A stretch of 64,000 bases of DNA, taken from NCBI GenBank assembly GCA_016237705.1, contig CP066204.1, forward strand, positions 1,734,001-1,798,000, given 5' to 3'. The position numbers and the translations under genes are program-made. The DNA is from Aerococcaceae bacterium zg-252. GTDB lineage: Bacteria > Bacillota > Bacilli > Lactobacillales > Aerococcaceae. The notes under the pieces are model-generated. The model worked only from the letters and a program-made list of their open reading frames with translations. It was not told the origin of the DNA and searched no databases. Below, in pieces: positions 50,518-57,891 of this stretch. Each line of letters starts with the position of its first letter. Position 1 is the stretch's first letter.

Positions 50518-51192
50518 TCAGAAAGATACTTTCAGTTCCTTAGCATCTATAACTGTAGAAATAGATTTTAATTGTTCGATTAAAAATTGGTCATGCGTCA
50601 CAATAATCATCATTGTTTGCATTGCCTGTAACTCTTTAACTATTTGCACAAATTCACGAGTATTCTGTTCATCTAGTGCCGATGTCGGCTCATCACAACA
50701 CAACAACGCTGGATTCATCATCATCGCACGAATAATAGCTACTCGTTGTTTTTGCCCACCTGATAAAATAGTGGGATACGCCATTGCTTTATCTGCTAAT
50801 CCTAATCGTTCCAACCATTGTGTCGCTTGTTTTTCTAATTCATTTCGTGAGCCTACTTGATTACTCAAAGGGGCAAGCAAAATATTTTCCAACACTGATA
50901 ATTGCGGAAACAATTGATAATCTTGAAACACATAACCAATAGAACGTTGGTAAATTTTCAAGTCTTGGTTTGCCACATATTTTCCGTCACGCACTAAATA
51001 ATTATCATTAATCGCAACAGTTCCATTATCAACTGTTTCTAAATGATTTAACATTCTGAGCACTGTCGTTTTACCACTACCCGATTCACCTACCAACAAG
51101 GTAATCTCACCCGAATTCATTTTCAAACTAAAATCCAAGCAGATTGTCTGTGAACCAAATTGTTTTTGCAAATTTTCAACAACCAATCCCAT
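50518..51192 (-). CDS. amino acid ABC transporter ATP-binding protein
   Basis: This 224-residue polar-amino-acid-type ATPase has Walker A GESGSGKTT (residues 35-43), Q-loop FQDYQLFPQL, signature LSGGQKQRVAI and Walker B LLCCDEPTSALD. It ends the binding protein-permease-ATPase set; the ribosome site GGAGGG overlaps the end of the permease gene. It energises import of the amino acid bound by the 51864-52652 protein. Confidence 0.93.
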   Translation of the reverse strand: MGLVVENLQKQFGSQTICLDFSLKMNSGEITLLVGESGSGKTTVLRMLNHLETVDNGTVAINDNYLVRDGKYVANQDLKIYQRSIGYVFQDYQLFPQLSVLENILLAPLSNQVGSRNELEKQATQWLERLGLADKAMAYPTILSGGQKQRVAIIRAMMMNPALLCCDEPTSALDEQNTREFVQIVKELQAMQTMMIIVTHDQFLIEQLKSISTVIDAKELKVSF

Positions 51193-51194
51193 TT

Positions 51195-51827
51195 TTATCC
51201 CTCCATTCTACTTTCAATTTTTCTCAATACCACACTGACAACTCCTGTAAAAATTAAATAGATAATCCCAACATAAACATATGGTAATAAACTCGCTTGT
51301 TGATTTGCTAACGTTTTACCTACTTTTAATAAATCATCTAAGCCCAATACATAGATTAAAGACGTATCCTTTATCAAGGTGATGACCTCGTTGCTAATAG
51401 ACGGCATAACAATTCGCCATACTTGAGGAAGAATCACCTTTCGCCAACCAACCCAGCCATTAATTGATAACACTTTAAGTGCCTCAAACTGTCCCATAGG
51501 CACTGCTTGAATCCCACCACGAAATATTTCGATGAAATAAGCCGTATAATTTAAAACCAAGGTCATCAAGGCAGCTTGTTCACGCTGCAAGACAATTCCC
51601 AAAGTCGGCAACCCAAAATACACGAACATAATTTGTAATAACAGCGGAGTGCCTCTAAATATATAAACATAGCCTCGAATCAGTAGCCGTAACCAATTAG
51701 GTAGATATCGTTGCACTATGGCTAAGCATAAGCCTAACGGAATACTCATCACTAATGTTCCTACAAAATAATATAGCGTCAATAAAAATCCTCTACCTAA
51801 TGGCTGAAACCATTGCCACTCTAACAT
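51195..51827 (-). CDS. amino acid ABC transporter permease
   Basis: This 210-residue His/Glu/Gln-type permease has about five membrane segments. GFLLTLYYFVGTLVMSIPLG opens it, and the EAA loop is EALKVLSINGWVGWRKVILPQVWRIVMPSISNEV. One permease gene implies a homodimer. It is separated from the binding-protein gene by 36 bp that may contain a repeat remnant. Confidence 0.93.
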   Translation of the reverse strand: MLEWQWFQPLGRGFLLTLYYFVGTLVMSIPLGLCLAIVQRYLPNWLRLLIRGYVYIFRGTPLLLQIMFVYFGLPTLGIVLQREQAALMTLVLNYTAYFIEIFRGGIQAVPMGQFEALKVLSINGWVGWRKVILPQVWRIVMPSISNEVITLIKDTSLIYVLGLDDLLKVGKTLANQQASLLPYVYVGIIYLIFTGVVSVVLRKIESRMEG

Positions 51828-51847
51828 CTAATCACTCCCTATATATT

Positions 51848-51863
51848 CGACTTGCACCTTGTT
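51848..51863. repeat. Possible short remnant of the intergenic repeat
   Basis: ACTTGCACCTTGTTTTACTC resembles the right edge of the dispersed repeat (GCTCACACTATGTTTTATTC). It is short and the match is imperfect. Confidence 0.3.
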
Positions 51864-52652
51864 TTACTCTAAATCTTCAAACCATTTTTTTGAAATTTCA
51901 GCAAATGTTCCGTCTTGTTTTACTGCTGCTAATGCTTGATTAAATTGCTCCACAAAGGCTGCATCTGATTTTCTAAAGCCCACTGCATACTTTTCTTCAC
52001 CAAAATTCTCTTTTAAAATACGGTAAGCGTCACCTTGTTTATTTTTACTTAGGAAATAAGTCGCTAATGTTTCGTCAACTACAATAGCATCTGCTCGTCC
52101 ATTGTCCAAATCAGCAAATACTTCCACAAAAGTAGCATAGGTAATCGGTGCTTGACCGTCGATACTCTCGACAAAAGCACTATCCTTTAAAATTCCTTCT
52201 AATGAAGATGACTCCGCTTGAGTTGCGACAATTTTACCAGCTAAATCTGCTTTTGTTTGAATCTCACTCTCTTTTTTTACAATAATAATTTGACGATTAT
52301 CTACATAAGAATCTGAAAATTGCAATACCTTTTCTCTTTCTTCCGTTATCGTATAACCATTCCAAATCATATCGATATTTCCAGTTGCTAATTCTGCTTC
52401 TTTCGTTGACCAGTCTATCGGTTGAAATTCATACGATACACCCATACGACTGAATACTACCTCTGCCAAATCAACATCAAATCCTACAATCTCACCTTGC
52501 TCATTTTTAAAACCAAACGGTGCAAAAGTATCATCAAATCCTATCGTAACCTTTTGCCCTGTTTCAATCTTCGATTCTGCTGATATATTCATTCCATTTA
52601 CTAAATTCATCATAATTAAAGCAGCTGCGATACATTTTTTCCAAGTTTTCAT
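51864..52652 (-). CDS. amino acid ABC transporter substrate-binding protein
   Basis: This 262-residue SBP_bac_3 protein has a signal peptide (residues 1-25, ending NISA). Family segments: IGFDDTFAPFGFKNEQGEIVGFDVDLAEVVF at the start, WNGYTITEEREKVLQFSDSY and IVVDETLATYFLS. The signal lacks a lipobox Cys, unusual for a Gram-positive binding protein. The ligand may be Arg, His, Gln, Asp or another polar amino acid; the T-box specifier could settle it. Confidence 0.92.
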   Translation of the reverse strand: MKTWKKCIAAALIMMNLVNGMNISAESKIETGQKVTIGFDDTFAPFGFKNEQGEIVGFDVDLAEVVFSRMGVSYEFQPIDWSTKEAELATGNIDMIWNGYTITEEREKVLQFSDSYVDNRQIIIVKKESEIQTKADLAGKIVATQAESSSLEGILKDSAFVESIDGQAPITYATFVEVFADLDNGRADAIVVDETLATYFLSKNKQGDAYRILKENFGEEKYAVGFRKSDAAFVEQFNQALAAVKQDGTFAEISKKWFEDLE

Positions 52653-52679
52653 TATTCATTCTCTCCTCTTCCTCAGACA

Positions 52680-52950
52680 CACAATCCCACAACAAAAAAA
52701 TCGTCCCTCACTCACAATACATTGTAAGCAAAGGACGTCTTATTAACGCGGTTCCACCTTTTTTCGTGACGACTTCACAGTCATCACCTCATTGAGAAAT
52801 CAAATGATTTTCTCTAGCTATAACGTTGCCACCGAACATCTTCTTACTGGCTGTGTCTTCATCTAATCGCATTATTTACTCACACCACACGTAAACTCTC
52901 TCAAAATGTCATAGATCTCTTTGTCCAAGACGTATTTATTTTTATCATAA
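52680..52950 (-). ncRNA. T-box leader of the amino acid ABC transporter
   Basis: On the minus strand the leader contains the T-box sequence AGGTGGAACCGCG (52747-52759), which pairs with the acceptor end of an uncharged tRNA. It is followed by a strong terminator. The upstream stem I region has GAGAGAGTTTAC, GGTGTGAGTAAA and a specifier region around AATGCGATTAGATGAAG. Candidate specifier triplets are CGA (Arg) or GAU (Asp); I cannot choose reliably by eye. Low charging of that tRNA should switch the transporter on. Confidence 0.9.
52694..52737 (-). terminator. T-box terminator
   Basis: Arms 52702-52718 and 52721-52737 can pair over all 17 positions, counting G-U pairs. They are followed by seven T on the minus strand. 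This is the alternative to the T-box antiterminator. Confidence 0.9.
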
Positions 52951-52954
52951 AATT

Positions 52955-52983
52955 ATATTAATATAAAATTAAATAGATGTCAA
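52955..52983 (-). promoter_or_regulatory. T-box operon promoter
   Basis: The consensus -35 TTGACA (52978-52983) and -10 TAATAT (52955-52960) are 17 bp apart. A TATAAT three bases on is an alternative -10. Confidence 0.7.
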
Positions 52984-53030
52984 CGGTTATATTTAATTTA
53001 TTTTTAATTTTATTATGTTTTTTTAAAAAT

Positions 53031-53064
53031 AAAAGGTAGAATCCTATTATTTCAGAATTCTACC
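53031..53064 (-). terminator. Terminator of the dnaI-side transcript
   Basis: An 8-bp stem GGTAGAAT/ATTCTACC (53035-53042, 53057-53064) is followed by T-rich sequence on the minus strand, after the last gene of dnaB-dnaI. Confidence 0.75.
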
Positions 53065-53083
53065 CAATATCATATCAAATCGT

Positions 53084-53284
53084 TTAATCACGCATCCCAT
53101 AGCTATAAAACAAAGCCACCGCAGTACAGAAAATGCCCAGTAACATCGGAAAAGCCAAAACCACCTGTTTTTCTCCGAAATAGTAAACAGACACCACTAC
53201 AATTTGTACAATTAAACTAGTAATTAATAATAATTTAATCAATTTCAAAAACTCTAACTGATCTTGCGGATCAAATTTTTTCAT
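53084..53284 (-). CDS. small two-TM membrane protein
   Basis: This 66-residue protein has a charged N-terminus (KKFDPQDQLEFLKLIK), two hydrophobic helices (about 18-36 and 42-61) and a short charged end. It overlaps dnaI by 4 nt (ATGA), so its translation is coupled. I know no function; the position suggests it may be a passenger of the replication operon. Confidence 0.75.
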   Translation of the reverse strand: MKKFDPQDQLEFLKLIKLLLITSLIVQIVVVSVYYFGEKQVVLAFPMLLGIFCTAVALFYSYGMRD

Positions 53285-54219
53285 TCAACAACACCTCTTT
53301 GTTTTTGTCTCAAATTCTCACCGTCTACTTGCACTTCTTTTGCAACATAACGCACACGTTCCATTAAACGTGCTGCTTTAACTTTTTCAATACCCTCACG
53401 TGTCGATTCTAAATATACCGCTAATTCATCCATTGAAAAGTTAGAAGTGAAAAATGTCGGTAATGATTCTTTCATACGATATTCCAGAATAACCGCTAAA
53501 ATATCATCACGTATCCATGCCGTAATATTTTCTGCACCAACATCATCCAACATCAATATCGGAACTTTTTTAACTTCAGTCACAAGGTCGTGAACACTAT
53601 TATCTTGGATAGATTTTCGTGCATCCTGAGCAAAGGTCGGAAAATGCAACATCGTCACTTTAACACCCGACTGAGCTAGAGCATTCGCTAAAGCCCCTAA
53701 AATATATGTTTTCCCCACACCAAAGGGACCAGATAAATACAGACCTTGCGTTGATTCTGGGTGTTTGCGATAATTCGAAATAAATAATGCAATTTCATCA
53801 GCAATACGTTTACGTGATGGTGTATCAAGTTTCAACGCATTCCAACTCGCTTCTCGAACATCTTTGCTCATCATACGATTTTCCAACAGCGCTTTCGCTT
53901 TACGCTCTTGTTTACGTTTCAAATAACTTTCAGTCGGCTGATAAGCAATATCAATATAGTTTTGATTGACGAATAATATCGGAACGAACCCTGGATTTTT
54001 TCCTGGCTCACCTTTTTGGTACGCATCATGTTCCAATACAAATTCATTTAATTTCGATAATGAATTTTGTATCATTTCTTGAGAAATTTGGTCGGCATGT
54101 TCATTGATAAACTGTTGCACAGCCTCATGATGCAAAATACGCTCCACTGTCGCTTGAAAAGATTCATTAAAATGAGGTCGATCCATAATTTGCTTTAATA
54201 TTTCTTGAACTGTCTGCAT
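53281..54219 (-). CDS. dnaI: primosomal protein DnaI (helicase loader)
   Basis: DnaI loads the replicative helicase at the origin and at restarting forks. The 312 residues have an N-terminal helicase-interaction domain (to about residue 130, with the usual FVPILFVNQNYIDIAYQPT segment) and an AAA+ domain with Walker A GPFGVGKTY, Walker B ILMLDDVGAE and arginine-finger region LMERVRYVAKEV. It follows dnaB with a 1-nt overlap (TAATG). Confidence 0.94.
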   Translation of the reverse strand: MQTVQEILKQIMDRPHFNESFQATVERILHHEAVQQFINEHADQISQEMIQNSLSKLNEFVLEHDAYQKGEPGKNPGFVPILFVNQNYIDIAYQPTESYLKRKQERKAKALLENRMMSKDVREASWNALKLDTPSRKRIADEIALFISNYRKHPESTQGLYLSGPFGVGKTYILGALANALAQSGVKVTMLHFPTFAQDARKSIQDNSVHDLVTEVKKVPILMLDDVGAENITAWIRDDILAVILEYRMKESLPTFFTSNFSMDELAVYLESTREGIEKVKAARLMERVRYVAKEVQVDGENLRQKQRGVVE

Positions 54220-55631
54220 TACTTCTCACTTCCTTCATTAAATAACTGCCCTAATTGATTTCGTAGTTCTGCTTCCGATTGAGTTGTTTTTTCAGTTGAT
54301 TGAATCTGGTCTTGCGATTGCTGTTTCATCCAATAAGGTTGTGGTTCTATCTTCTTAGGCTGTTGCTTACGATACGGCTGTATTCTCCCAGCTTGTTTTT
54401 GTTGAACTTGCTTCACTTTCATTTGCTGATGAATATAACTGATGACTTTCGCTGGCGAATCTAAATGCTGCTGCTGCCATTCATTCGCAACCCTTTCACT
54501 TTCACCTTTTTGAAAATCCGTACGTTTTTTGATAACCAACAAATAATACACCAAAAAGGACTGAACACTTTGTGGCAAACTTGTCAATTGTGCAATATTT
54601 TGAATATACAGTTGTTCTTGCGCCGAAACAAAGCCATTTTTATCACGTTTAATTTGCGTAAGCATCGCCAATGGCGAAACTTGTTCGCATAATAAGGCTA
54701 TTTCAATCTCTTTGTCTTGCAACTGTGGAAATTGCTGTTTCAATGCTGTTCGACCACTTACATCAGCACTCGTTTTCGATTCTTGTAACATTGTATCGGC
54801 CGACAAGTCCGACTTCATGCTTTGCTTAGCTTTCGCAGCCGTCACTCTTAATTGCTCATAATCAACTTGTTTTTCCTTAGCATCATAATGCTTCAAAATC
54901 AATGCCACTAAAGCCGTCTCATCATAATTATAAATAGTATGCAGTGCCAACACTTCTTGTTTTAAACGATTATCAAATGCACTATGATCCACATGAGCTG
55001 ACATCAATTTTCTTAAAAATAGTGCGTAATCAAAAAACTCACTCGCTTGTCGCTGCGGCTGGGAAGTTGAATGTTGTTGCAGCGTTCGACCTTTCAACAT
55101 CTCATCAATTTGATGCTGATAATCGGTATGATTGGTCGAAAATATCGTTTCAAACGATACACTTACCTCTTCAAATTCAGCTAGTTCAATACTCGGCACT
55201 TCCCACTGCTTCAAAATTTCAAAAAATTGTAAATCACCTAATTGATTAATCAAAGCATTGGATAAATAAGGATTGGCTACAAAATCTTCCAACAACAATG
55301 GATATTGAATATCATACAATAAAGTTGGGTGCACCGTTCCAACACGTGCTTCTTTATATGTATGCAATAAACCTACTGCCTCTAATTTTAAGCGAGCTTC
55401 ATCAATTGTACCTAATGCCCCTTCAACATATGGAAATAAATAGGAATGTACTCTACGCTGCGACATTTTTTGCTCATTGACAGGCTGCTGCAATAGCAGT
55501 AGATATAAATTAACCGCTCGATGTCCGATAATTGGTTGGTAAAGCTGAATTAAACTTTTTAGCTCTAACTCAGATAAAACACCACTTTGTCGAACAATAA
55601 ATGGCTGTAAAGGACTTGTTAACTCACTCAT
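54219..55631 (-). CDS. dnaB: replication initiation and membrane attachment protein DnaB
   Basis: This is the Firmicutes DnaB (470 residues), not the hexameric helicase. It has two DnaB/DnaD-type winged-helix and helical segments (LSELELKSLIQLYQPIIGHRAVNLYLLL at the start, a second near 300-395), a Gln-rich middle and a Lys/Gln-rich C-terminus. It recruits DnaI and helicase to oriC. Its start overlaps the nrdR stop by 8 nt. The order nrdR-dnaB-dnaI is normal for Firmicutes. Confidence 0.92.
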   Translation of the reverse strand: MSELTSPLQPFIVRQSGVLSELELKSLIQLYQPIIGHRAVNLYLLLLQQPVNEQKMSQRRVHSYLFPYVEGALGTIDEARLKLEAVGLLHTYKEARVGTVHPTLLYDIQYPLLLEDFVANPYLSNALINQLGDLQFFEILKQWEVPSIELAEFEEVSVSFETIFSTNHTDYQHQIDEMLKGRTLQQHSTSQPQRQASEFFDYALFLRKLMSAHVDHSAFDNRLKQEVLALHTIYNYDETALVALILKHYDAKEKQVDYEQLRVTAAKAKQSMKSDLSADTMLQESKTSADVSGRTALKQQFPQLQDKEIEIALLCEQVSPLAMLTQIKRDKNGFVSAQEQLYIQNIAQLTSLPQSVQSFLVYYLLVIKKRTDFQKGESERVANEWQQQHLDSPAKVISYIHQQMKVKQVQQKQAGRIQPYRKQQPKKIEPQPYWMKQQSQDQIQSTEKTTQSEAELRNQLGQLFNEGSEK

Positions 55632-56103
55632 GGTCTTCTTGCACTTGTGCCTCTCGCTTCATCATACTTTCTAATTCTTTGATGAACATTTCTCGTGATT
55701 GGAACTGACGATAAACACTAGCAAAACGAATGTACGACACTTCGTCTAGCTGCATTAATCGTGGCATGACAAATTCACCAATGCGTTCGCTCGCAATTTC
55801 AGCATCTGCCACTTTACTAATATCATTTTCAACTTCCGATACCAATTTTTCCATTTGGCCTCGTGTAATCGGACGCTTTTCAGCTGCACGTACAATACCA
55901 CGCAATAATTTATCACGACTAAACTCTTCTCGTGTGCCGTCACGCTTCACGACCAACAAGGGCGTACGCTCCACTCGCTCGTAAGTATTAAAACGATACG
56001 CACAAGACATACATTCACGACGACGGCGAATTGCAATTGAGTCATCTACTGAGCGTGAATCAATTACTTTTGTTTGTTCACAATGACATTTTGGACATTG
56101 CAT
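55624..56103 (-). CDS. nrdR: transcriptional repressor NrdR
   Basis: NrdR represses ribonucleotide reductase genes in response to dATP. The 159 residues have a zinc ribbon (Cys3, Cys6, Cys31, Cys34), then an ATP-cone domain from about residue 46 (LLVVKRDGTREEFSRDKLLRGIVRAAEKRPI). The ATG at 56103 has AAGGAG; the longer frame adds eleven non-conserved residues. An extended -10 (TGATACAAT) is seen 85 nt upstream. Confidence 0.95.
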   Translation of the reverse strand: MQCPKCHCEQTKVIDSRSVDDSIAIRRRRECMSCAYRFNTYERVERTPLLVVKRDGTREEFSRDKLLRGIVRAAEKRPITRGQMEKLVSEVENDISKVADAEIASERIGEFVMPRLMQLDEVSYIRFASVYRQFQSREMFIKELESMMKREAQVQEDHE

Positions 56104-56257
56104 AAAGCACGTCTCCTTTCTCCACATATTTTTCATTAGATTTCATACAAATTATTCCTTATGAAACCCATTAATCGTACCGTTATTGTATCATACTTTA
56201 ATCGGTTACACACCCTACAAATTTTATCTACTCGCAAGGTTTCTATTATTTAACTTA

Positions 56258-56842
56258 CTAATCTTTAAGCTTTAACAGTGCTTGCTCAACTTGCTGATAA
56301 GTTGCTTTAACTGACCCACTATTATCAATAATAGTCGTCACCAATTGACGTTTTTGTTCGATTGGCCATTGCGAAGATAATCTCTCCTTTGCCAAATCCA
56401 TGGACAAACTATCTCGTTCCATTAAACGAGTTAACTGCACGTCCTTGGAAACATAGACCAACCAAACTTCATCCACCTGTTTCTCATATCCCACTTCAAA
56501 CAACAAGGGCATATCAATAAACAATATCGCTTGATTTGATTGCTCACGTTTTCTACGAATACGCTCAAAAATATAAGGGTGCAGCAGCTCATTTACCATT
56601 TGGCGTTTAGGCACATCTGAAAAAATTAATGTCCCTAATCGTTTACGGTCTAACTGTCCGTCCACCGTTAAAATCGATGAACCGAAAGACTGTACCAGTG
56701 CTACCAAGCCAGGTTGCCCTACTTCAACCACTTCTCTAGCTACTAAATCAGCATCAATCACTTCATATCCCTTACTTATTAAATACTGAGATACCGTCGA
56801 TTTCCCAGTGGCGATTCCACCTGTTAAACCAATGACTTTCAC
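56258..56842 (-). CDS. coaE: dephospho-CoA kinase
   Basis: CoaE adds the 3'-phosphate in the last step of CoA synthesis. The 194 residues have P-loop GLTGGIATGKST (residues 5-16), DADLVAREV, the lid region LIFSDVPKRQMVNELLHP and FIDMPLLFEVG. The start codon is GTG (56842), with GGAG nine nt upstream. It lies between mutM and nrdR, as in many Firmicutes. Confidence 0.94.
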   Translation of the reverse strand: MKVIGLTGGIATGKSTVSQYLISKGYEVIDADLVAREVVEVGQPGLVALVQSFGSSILTVDGQLDRKRLGTLIFSDVPKRQMVNELLHPYIFERIRRKREQSNQAILFIDMPLLFEVGYEKQVDEVWLVYVSKDVQLTRLMERDSLSMDLAKERLSSQWPIEQKRQLVTTIIDNSGSVKATYQQVEQALLKLKD

Positions 56843-56888
56843 ATTGCATTACTCCTTATTTTTTGTTTCAACGCACTCTAACAACTTA

Positions 56889-57003
56889 TATGCACGGTCG
56901 CTCACACTATGTTTTATTCCGGTTCGCTTGGGCTGCCTCGACGTCCACTTCAGAAATCGCTCGGAGTGCTAACGCACTCTTTCGCTTTTTGCTCCCGTGA
57001 TTC
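56889..57003. repeat. Intergenic palindromic repeat, copy F (mutM-coaE, composite)
   Basis: A right-edge piece CTCACACTATGTTTTATTC (56901-56919) is followed directly by the start of a second element, CGGTTCGCTTGGGCTGCCTCG, with GACGTCCACTTCA and AGTGC/GCACT inner arms. The far edge meets the mutM stop codon. It looks like two insertions or a duplication. Confidence 0.78.
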
Positions 57004-57862
57004 ATTTCAGAACGCTTGTTGTCGCACTATTTTTTTGGCATTGTGGACAAAAATGAGTGCCACGTCCTTTTAGTTGAATTTTATAAATTGGGTGTCCACA
57101 TCGAGCACATGGTTCATTTTGTCGTCCATACACTTGCAATTGTTCTTGATAAGTGCCGGCTTCGCCCAATGAATTTAAGTACGTCCGGACACTTGACCCA
57201 CCTGCTCGCACCGCTGCTTCCATTACTTGAATTATCGCATCATACAGACGTAAAACATCTTGTTCATTCAATTGATTTGCTATCATAATAGGATGCAGCT
57301 GACTTTTGTATAGCACTTCATCTACATAAATATTTCCCAATCCTGCTACAAGCGACTGGTCTAGCAATAATGGTTTCAACATCTTTTTGGATTGTTCCAA
57401 CTGTTCAGCAAACCGTTCGCAATCGAAGTCTGCCCTTGTTGGCTCAGGCCCTAATTTCTTCTGAATAAAATAGCTCATATAATCAGCTTTATTTATCCAT
57501 TCCATGCGTCCAAATTTACGGACATCGTGATAGTGCAATTGACTGCCGTCTGTAAACACAAAGCGACAATGCGTATGTTTTCCCTTTTGCTTTGGAATCT
57601 CATTGGCAGTAAAATACTGGTATTTCCCCTCCATACGCAAATGAGAAATCAATAGTCCATTTGTCATTTCAAAAATAAGATATTTACCTCGACGACCGAT
57701 ATTTTCAATTTGTTCACCTAGCAATTGTTGTTGCCATTCTCTTATATCTAAATCAGTGATAATAATTCGTGGCCAATCAACATAGATTGTTTCAATTTTC
57801 TTACCCACCACTAAGCTACTCAAACCACGTCGAACACTTTCTACTTCTGGTAATTCCGGCAT
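57002..57862 (-). CDS. mutM: formamidopyrimidine-DNA glycosylase
   Basis: MutM removes 8-oxoguanine and ring-opened purines and cleaves the strand by beta,delta elimination. The N-terminal Pro2-Glu3 nucleophile pair is seen in PELPEVESVRRGL, the H2TH region in LLDQSLVAGLGNIYVDEVLY, and the zinc finger in CARCGHPIYKIQLKGRGTHFCPQC. 286 residues is slightly longer than typical. It is between polA and coaE on the same strand. Confidence 0.95.
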   Translation of the reverse strand: MPELPEVESVRRGLSSLVVGKKIETIYVDWPRIIITDLDIREWQQQLLGEQIENIGRRGKYLIFEMTNGLLISHLRMEGKYQYFTANEIPKQKGKHTHCRFVFTDGSQLHYHDVRKFGRMEWINKADYMSYFIQKKLGPEPTRADFDCERFAEQLEQSKKMLKPLLLDQSLVAGLGNIYVDEVLYKSQLHPIMIANQLNEQDVLRLYDAIIQVMEAAVRAGGSSVRTYLNSLGEAGTYQEQLQVYGRQNEPCARCGHPIYKIQLKGRGTHFCPQCQKNSATTSVLK

Positions 57863-57891
57863 TCAATTCCCCTCTTCACTTCATCATGACG

